From: DATGHS01 sp035307785
GTDB taxonomy: Bacteria > Planctomycetota > Planctomycetia > Gemmatales > Gemmataceae
Assembly: GCA_035307785.1 (NCBI GenBank)
Contig: DATGHS010000493.1
Coordinates: 1 to 9,741, forward strand
Direction of reading: 5' to 3'
DNA length: 9,741 bases
In this document: one piece after another, positions 5,905 to 9,741 of the stretch
Layout: every line of letters starts with the position of its first letter
Numbering within the stretch: position 1 is the stretch's first letter
Program-made: the position numbers and the translations under genes
The notes under the pieces: model-generated
The model's input: the letters and a program-made list of their open reading frames with translations, nothing else
What the model was told of the DNA's origin: nothing
The model's database searches: none

Positions 5905-5945
5905 TCCTCGGTGTCTTCTCTGAGCTCTCTGTGTCTCTGTGGTTA
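5905..5945 (-). repeat. CACAGAG-type low-complexity repeat
   Basis: Read on the minus strand this tract is a run of ACAGAG/CACAGAG/CAGAGA words ending in ACACCGAGGAG. Tracts of this kind recur between genes in many unrelated environmental bacteria, and their translation (TTETQRAQRRHRG-like) is a familiar artefact. Its final GAGGAG serves as the ribosome site of the 57-residue gene. Confidence 0.65.
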
Positions 5946-5972
5946 CATCTCTTTCCTTCCTTTTTACGCCCC

Positions 5973-6002
5973 TTGACACCATTCGGCGATTCGTGTTAGA
6001 AC
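5973..6002 (+). promoter_or_regulatory. Sigma70-like promoter of the sugar-phosphate transferase gene
   Basis: A perfect TTGACA (5973-5978) is followed after 18 bases by TAGAAC (5997-6002), a 4/6 match to TATAAT. Transcription would start near 6009 and give a leader of about 40 bases before the ATG at 6050. Confidence 0.55.
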
Positions 6003-6049
6003 CTAGCCTCCCATACTGCAAACTCCGGTCGGACTCCAGGGACGGAGCC

Positions 6050-7444
6050 ATGATCAAACGCACCAGCCAACCGCTTCGCGCCTGGTTCACCTGCTGCGAC
6101 TTACTGCTGGCTCTGCTGGCGTGGCTCGGGGCTTATTATCTTCGCTTCGAATCGGGCCTGGTGCCCGTATTCAAGGACACACCTGATTTTCGTCTTTGCG
6201 TACACGACTTGCCGTTGGTCGCGCTTTTCAGTCTCGTTGCGTTTCGCCTCGCCGGGCAATACGAAATCCACCGTCTACGTCGCTTCCGCGAAGAAATGCT
6301 GGCCGTGCTCAAGGGCGGCTCGCTGCTCGCGCTCATGGTGATGTCGATCACGTTCTTCCGCCACGATCCATACGAGTCGCGCTTGACCATGCTGCTTTTC
6401 TGGGCACTCACCTGTTGGAGCATCCTGGTCATGCGGCGGCTGACGTGGTCGGCAGTGCGCAAGCTCCGGCAGCGTGGCTTCAACAATAGCCACACGTTGG
6501 TCGTCGGCACCGGCCGGGTGGCACGCAAGACGGCCAGGGCACTGCGCTGCGCTAGCTGGATGGGTCTAAAGAACGTGGGCTTTGTGGAAGACCAGCCGAG
6601 CCGATTTGTGAGCGATTTGAAAATCCTCGGCACCATCGACGATTTGCCGGAGATCGTCGAAAAGAACAACGTGGAACACGTTTTCATCGCCTTGCCGATG
6701 CGCCGTTTTGCCGATGCTCGCCGCGTGTTCGACGTCCTGTCGCAAAGCCTGGTGGAAGTTCGCTACGTGGCCGATGTACCCGATCTCGCCGGCCTGTCGC
6801 TCACCACGTCGAATCTCGACGGTTTGCCGGTCATCGGCCTGCGCGAAAGCCCGCATTTCGGTTTGAATGTTATCGTGAAGCGGGTGATGGACTTCGTCCT
6901 TTCACTCTTGGCCTTAATCATGCTGTCTCCGGTCATGGCCGTGCTTGCGGTCATTGTGAAGCTGTCGTCGCCGGGGCCGATGTTTTACCGTCAGGAGCGC
7001 TGCGGCCTCAACGGCAAGCCGTTCTGGATGCTGAAGTTTCGAACGATGCCGGTCGATGCCGAAGCGGGTACTGGCCCGGTCTGGGCGTGCAAGGACGACC
7101 CCCGCCGCACAAAACTCGGCTCATTTTTGCGCAAGACCAGCCTTGATGAGCTGCCGCAGTTTATCAACGTGCTGAAAGGCGATATGAGCCTTGTCGGCCC
7201 CCGCCCGGAGCGGCCGGTGTTCATTCAGAAGTTTCGCAAAACCGTACCGAATTACATGGCCCGGCATTGTGTGAAAGCCGGCATCACCGGCTGGGCGCAG
7301 GTCCACGGCTGGCGCGGCAACACCTCGCTCCGCAAGCGCGTGCTGTTTGACCTGTACTACATCACGCACTGGAACCCATGGCTCGACATACGTATCCTGT
7401 GCATGACGCTGTGGACTGGCGTCTTTCATCGGAACGCGTATTGA
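6050..7444 (+). CDS. Polyprenyl-phosphate hexose-1-phosphate transferase (WcaJ/PssY-like)
   Basis: Inner-membrane enzyme, 464 residues, that moves a sugar-1-phosphate, often glucose-1-phosphate, from its nucleotide sugar to undecaprenyl phosphate, the first step of exopolysaccharide repeat-unit assembly. Four N-terminal membrane segments (about 11-31, 52-70, 87-104, 112-130) precede a Rossmann-like domain (HTLVVGTGRVARKTARAL, 148-166). A further hydrophobic segment (279-304) leads to the catalytic domain: SSPGPMFYRQERCGLNGKPF (306-325), KFRTM (329-333), SLDELPQFINVLKGDMSLVG (364-383) with the Asp366-Glu367 catalytic pair, PRPERP, GITGWAQVHGWRG (411-423) and DLYYITHWNPWLDIRI. Length and order match the whole family. 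The ATG at 6050 is preceded by AGGGA at seven bases; a longer frame to 5939 crosses the promoter. The sugar is not certain, and no other polysaccharide genes are adjacent. Confidence 0.93.
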   Translation: MIKRTSQPLRAWFTCCDLLLALLAWLGAYYLRFESGLVPVFKDTPDFRLCVHDLPLVALFSLVAFRLAGQYEIHRLRRFREEMLAVLKGGSLLALMVMSITFFRHDPYESRLTMLLFWALTCWSILVMRRLTWSAVRKLRQRGFNNSHTLVVGTGRVARKTARALRCASWMGLKNVGFVEDQPSRFVSDLKILGTIDDLPEIVEKNNVEHVFIALPMRRFADARRVFDVLSQSLVEVRYVADVPDLAGLSLTTSNLDGLPVIGLRESPHFGLNVIVKRVMDFVLSLLALIMLSPVMAVLAVIVKLSSPGPMFYRQERCGLNGKPFWMLKFRTMPVDAEAGTGPVWACKDDPRRTKLGSFLRKTSLDELPQFINVLKGDMSLVGPRPERPVFIQKFRKTVPNYMARHCVKAGITGWAQVHGWRGNTSLRKRVLFDLYYITHWNPWLDIRILCMTLWTGVFHRNAY

Positions 7445-7447
7445 TTG

Positions 7448-7506
7448 GTTCGTAGTGACCGCCTTTAGGCGATCAATGAGACCCGCCAAAGCGGGTCACT
7501 ACAAAC
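7448..7506. repeat. Palindromic dispersed repeat, degenerate copy
   Basis: The outer arms GTTCGTAGTGACC and GGTCACTACAAAC pair with one mismatch. Inner GCCTTTAGGC and ACCCGCCAAAGCGGGT form small hairpins. It is the same element as 8049-8112 but more diverged. It begins three bases after the transferase stop codon, so it may stabilise or end that mRNA; no T-run follows. Confidence 0.75.
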
Positions 7507-7552
7507 TTTAGCAGCATCAATTCTTTTGGACGATTATTTGGGATTTGTTGCC

Positions 7553-7990
7553 ATGGCTACGAAGAAGCCTGCCGCGAAGAAAACCGCCCCGAAGAAAAAA
7601 CCAACCACGAAGAAGAAGCCAGCCGCCAAGTCGGACAAGGGCGAGTTTGACGCCGTCTTCGCCCGGCTCAAAGCGATGTTCCAAAAGTACCAACCGCCCC
7701 TGGTCGAAAAGAAATACCGGCCGGAGTTTTTCCTCCTGATGCCCAAGGAGCAAAAGGGTCAGCGGGAAATATGGTTCGGCGGCGTGCGCTTCGGCAAGGC
7801 GTACATCAGCTGTTACCTGCCCTGCCACGGCCGCCCCGATATTGAAAAAGTCATTTCACCCGCTCTGAAGAAGCGCCGTCAAGGCAAGGGCTGTTTCAAT
7901 TTCACTTCCATCGACGATGAACTATTTGTCGAGCTGGAACAACTGACGAAGGCCTGCTTCGAGCGCTTTCGGCAGGACGGCTTCGTTTAG
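7553..7990 (+). CDS. DUF1801-like protein with lysine-rich N-terminal tail
   Basis: A 145-residue cytoplasmic protein. The first 29 residues form a disordered tail with 12 lysines plus alanine, proline and threonine (KKPAAKKTAPKKKP-type), like the tails of bacterial histone-H1-like proteins. The folded part (30-145) runs from EFDAVFARLKAMFQKY through REIWFGGVRFGKAYISCYL (71-89) to ISPALKKRRQGKGCFNF (101-117) and a final helix LTKACFERFR. The ISPxLKKRxQGKxCFNF pattern is one I associate with small DUF1801-like proteins of unknown role; the exact family name is less sure than the pattern. The start is taken at the ATG at 7553; a TTG at 7526 in the same frame would add nine residues. Neither has a strong ribosome site. 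The tail suggests nucleic-acid binding, which is inference. The gene sits between two copies of one palindromic repeat. Confidence 0.8.
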   Translation: MATKKPAAKKTAPKKKPTTKKKPAAKSDKGEFDAVFARLKAMFQKYQPPLVEKKYRPEFFLLMPKEQKGQREIWFGGVRFGKAYISCYLPCHGRPDIEKVISPALKKRRQGKGCFNFTSIDDELFVELEQLTKACFERFRQDGFV

Positions 7991-8048
7991 CATTGTTACA
8001 TCTCGGCGCTGGATTGCGTTCTCCAAATCGATTACACTCAGATAGTTG

Positions 8049-8112
8049 GTTTGTAGTAACCCGCTTGAGCGGGTCTCTGCGCCCGGACCCGCTCAAGCGG
8101 GTCACTACAAAC
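8049..8112. repeat. Palindromic dispersed repeat, near-perfect copy
   Basis: The arms at 8049-8075 and 8086-8112 are reverse complements at 26 of 27 positions around a 10-base loop. The arms start GTTTGTAGT and each contains its own smaller palindrome (ACCCGCTTGAGCGGGT in the left arm), so one long stem or two short hairpins can form. A diverged copy lies at 7448-7506. The downstream AGGAGG starts one base after the right arm, so the folded stem would touch the ribosome site of the next gene. Confidence 0.9.
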
Positions 8113-8124
8113 AGGAGGTCCAGC

Positions 8125-9051
8125 ATGGCACGCCTTGCAATTTCGTTTTGCACTTTCTTCTCGATTGGATTCTTCGCATGTGGCTTGCTGCTCGCCGAGC
8201 CGCCCAGCAAGCCGCAACCGGCCACGGTGGAGGTTCGCTTTCACGATGGCAGCACGCTAAAGCTCACCGTGCGCGACGAAAAGATCGAGCTGCAAACAGC
8301 GTATGGCAAATTGCAAATCCCGGTGGCCGAAATCTCCCGCATCGACTTCGGCATGCGCTTGCAAAAGGAGACGATGGAAAAGATTCAACTATCCATCGAC
8401 GCGCTCAACAGCGAGCAGCCGAAAGATCGCGAAAAGGCCGAAGCCGACCTATTGGCTCAGCGCGAAAAGGCGCTGCCGCAGCTAATGCAAGCATCGAAGC
8501 AGCCGAACAAGGAATTCGCTCGGCGGACAAAGGAGGTACTCGAAAAGCTGCGCGAAAAATTACCGGAAGGTCTGGGCAATGTGACCAGTCAAGACGTGGT
8601 GCATACCGAAGATTCAAAATTCACCGGGCATGTGCTGACGGCCGAGATCAAAGTGCTGACCACGCAGTTCGGTGAGCGGCAACTGAAAGTGGCGGATCTG
8701 CTGAGCCTGCGCTCGCTGGCGCTCGCGGAACCGGAAGCCGATTCCGCCAACGTGCTGCCCGATCCCGGCACGCTGATCCCCTTCCAAGGCCAGATCGGCA
8801 AAACGTTTTCCTTCCGCGTGACCGGCTCGGTCAACGGCTCCGTGTGGGGAACGGAAACTTACACGCTCGATTCGACCTTGGCCGCCGTCGCCGTGCACAT
8901 GGGCATTGTGCAGCCGGGCAAGACCGGCATCATCAGGGTGACGTTGGTTCCAACCCTGCCGGCGTACCAGGGGTCCACGCGGAATGGTGTGAGCAGCGCC
9001 AATTACAATGTGTACCCGGCCGGGGCTTATCGCGTGCTGAAAGGGAATTGA
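8125..9051 (+). CDS. Exported LCCL-domain protein
   Basis: A 308-residue protein with an N-terminal signal peptide (about 1-24, FCTFFSIGFFACGLLLA, cleavage before EPPSKP). Residues 34-77 form a small beta domain (VEVRFHDGSTLKLTVRDEKI, then YGKLQIPVAEISRIDFG). A charged helical stretch follows (80-147). Residues 158-198 repeat the beta-domain pattern (FTGHVLTAEIKVLTTQFGER, then LKVADLLSLRSL), so the protein holds two related modules around a helical linker. Residues 215-306 are an LCCL domain: GSVNGSVWGTETYTLDSTLA, AAVAVHMGIVQPGKTG, and YQGSTRNGVSSANY. The domain here has no cysteine, unlike animal LCCL domains. LCCL domains are thought to bind ligands, but the role in bacteria is unknown. AGGAGG (8113-8118) is six bases before the ATG, giving a firm start. 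Confidence 0.88.
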   Translation: MARLAISFCTFFSIGFFACGLLLAEPPSKPQPATVEVRFHDGSTLKLTVRDEKIELQTAYGKLQIPVAEISRIDFGMRLQKETMEKIQLSIDALNSEQPKDREKAEADLLAQREKALPQLMQASKQPNKEFARRTKEVLEKLREKLPEGLGNVTSQDVVHTEDSKFTGHVLTAEIKVLTTQFGERQLKVADLLSLRSLALAEPEADSANVLPDPGTLIPFQGQIGKTFSFRVTGSVNGSVWGTETYTLDSTLAAVAVHMGIVQPGKTGIIRVTLVPTLPAYQGSTRNGVSSANYNVYPAGAYRVLKGN

Positions 9052-9060
9052 GAAGAAGGT

Positions 9061-9531
9061 TCACATCTCGCTCTGTTTCTTTCGCTCTCGAATGCTCGTA
9101 TCCGGGTCGTCCACGGGCACCGCTTCGGGTAGCCGACGCGGCGGCTGGTCGAAGGGAAAATCGAAGTCTCGCACGCGCTCGGCACGGCGGGCCGCTTGCG
9201 GTAGGCGCGCGGTGTAGACGGCGAAAAGGATCAGGCAAAGACCTACAGCCGAAATTGCGCACCGCACAATGCTCCAAAACATGTATCCGATCCGCGTATT
9301 CCAGGCTAGCGAATGCGCTTCATAATAGCTAACCCAACGTATCACCAACGTCACGATCAGTGCGTTGAAGATCAATGCGATTATTCCCAAGAATGCCAGT
9401 CGCGATGGCCTTGGGTGAGTACGCCAATTCACGGCAACCAGCACGATCCCCACAATATAGACAGTCAAAAGCGGGATTTGGACCGCCAAGTCCCAGAAAT
9501 ATAATTCAGCAAAGGAATAGTTACCGCTCAT
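9061..9531 (-). CDS. Three-pass membrane protein of unknown function
   Basis: A 156-residue membrane protein with three hydrophobic segments (about 14-35, 44-66, 83-106) and a polar tail (107-156) rich in Arg, Asp and Pro, ending RERKKQSEM. The segment order MSGNYSFAELYFWDL, VQIPLLTVYIVGIVLVAVNW, RLAFLGIIALIFNALIVTLV shows no motif I can tie to a function. GAGGA lies eight bases before the ATG at 9531-9529, supporting the start. It converges on the LCCL gene with nine bases between the stop codons, and there is no hairpin terminator in that gap. An IS630-type element begins about 75 bases upstream of its start, close enough to affect its promoter. Composition and codon use look like the neighbouring genes. 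Confidence 0.75.
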   Translation of the reverse strand: MSGNYSFAELYFWDLAVQIPLLTVYIVGIVLVAVNWRTHPRPSRLAFLGIIALIFNALIVTLVIRWVSYYEAHSLAWNTRIGYMFWSIVRCAISAVGLCLILFAVYTARLPQAARRAERVRDFDFPFDQPPRRLPEAVPVDDPDTSIRERKKQSEM

Positions 9532-9604
9532 GGCGTAGATCCTCGAAGGTATTCTGCTCGCACAAGAGCTAGATATTGCAACCGATTGCGCAGCGCGCCG
9601 ACTA

Positions 9605-9741
9605 GTGCCCCATCAAGGCTCGAAATTGGGGTTGTTGATTTTGTAGATTGTCGAGAAACTTCCGACTACACGGAGGTTTCCCATGAACAAGAAGTTCATT
9701 GTTCGACTGTCAGATGAAGAACGTACGGTCTGTCGGGAAGT
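9605..9741 (+). mobile_element. Left end of an IS630-type insertion element (partial)
   Basis: The transposase start at 9683 is preceded by a 78-base leader with AT-richer content than its surroundings. Position 9603-9604 is TA, the dinucleotide IS630 elements target, followed by GTGCCCCATCAAGG as the proposed terminal sequence. The exact end is inferred, since the right end lies outside the window. Confidence 0.5.
9683..9741 (+). CDS. IS630-family transposase, N-terminal fragment
   Basis: Only 19 complete codons are visible, MNKKFIVRLSDEERTVCRE, with a partial codon after. This start closely follows the conserved opening of IS630-family transposases, of the type M-x-KK-(F/Y)-(I/V)-VRL-(T/S)-DEER, which leads into a helix-turn-helix DNA-binding domain. 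The catalytic DDE domain would lie beyond the window. GGAGG ends six bases before the ATG, fixing the start. The assignment rests on the opening motif alone; another helix-turn-helix protein is possible but less likely. The gene is oriented away from the membrane-protein gene on its left. Confidence 0.7.
   Translation, partial: MNKKFIVRLSDEERTVCRE

Noticed and set aside
5939..6049. N-terminal extension of the sugar transferase
   Set aside because: The extension would be translated from the promoter region; the family starts normally at the 6050 ATG, which has a good ribosome site.

Overview
The window looks like a chromosomal segment of a GC-rich planctomycete. This is inferred from protein style, not from a marker gene: a secreted LCCL-domain protein, a DUF4198 secreted protein, short membrane proteins with an EYEWP-type motif, gene starts with AGGAGG-like ribosome sites, and families of dispersed palindromic repeats between genes. 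No tRNA, rRNA or CRISPR array was seen.

Layout. Positions 1-107 carry the start of a leftward gene that runs off the window. Positions 108-1555 hold no convincing gene but are dense with repeats: four copies of a promoter-like core (near 242, 428, 703 and 1085), two helically phased arrays of a TGYNACA heptamer (488-525 and 576-613), a 20-bp tandem duplication, a tetranucleotide tract and a perfect 9+9 operator-like palindrome. A leftward DUF4198 protein (1556-2341) is divergent from a rightward PTS enzyme I (2641-4404). Next come a small protein with a C-terminal leucine zipper (4548-5018) that ends inside a 69-bp near-perfect inverted repeat, a two-pass membrane protein (5112-5771), and a 57-residue leftward gene (5725-5898) that overlaps its tail. 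A polyprenyl-phosphate hexose-1-phosphate transferase (6050-7444) has its own sigma70-like promoter. A DUF1801-like protein with a lysine-rich tail (7553-7990) lies between two copies of one palindromic repeat. An LCCL-domain exported protein (8125-9051) converges on a three-pass membrane protein (9061-9531). The right edge enters an insertion element of IS630 type.

How the genes relate. There is no obvious operon: most genes have their own start signals, orientations alternate, and repeats separate them. The enzyme I has no HPr or EII partner here. The sugar-phosphate transferase has no neighbouring glycosyltransferases. The window reads as a mosaic of housekeeping, envelope and lineage-specific genes separated by repeat-rich spacers. 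The 108-1555 repeat cluster is the least explained part.
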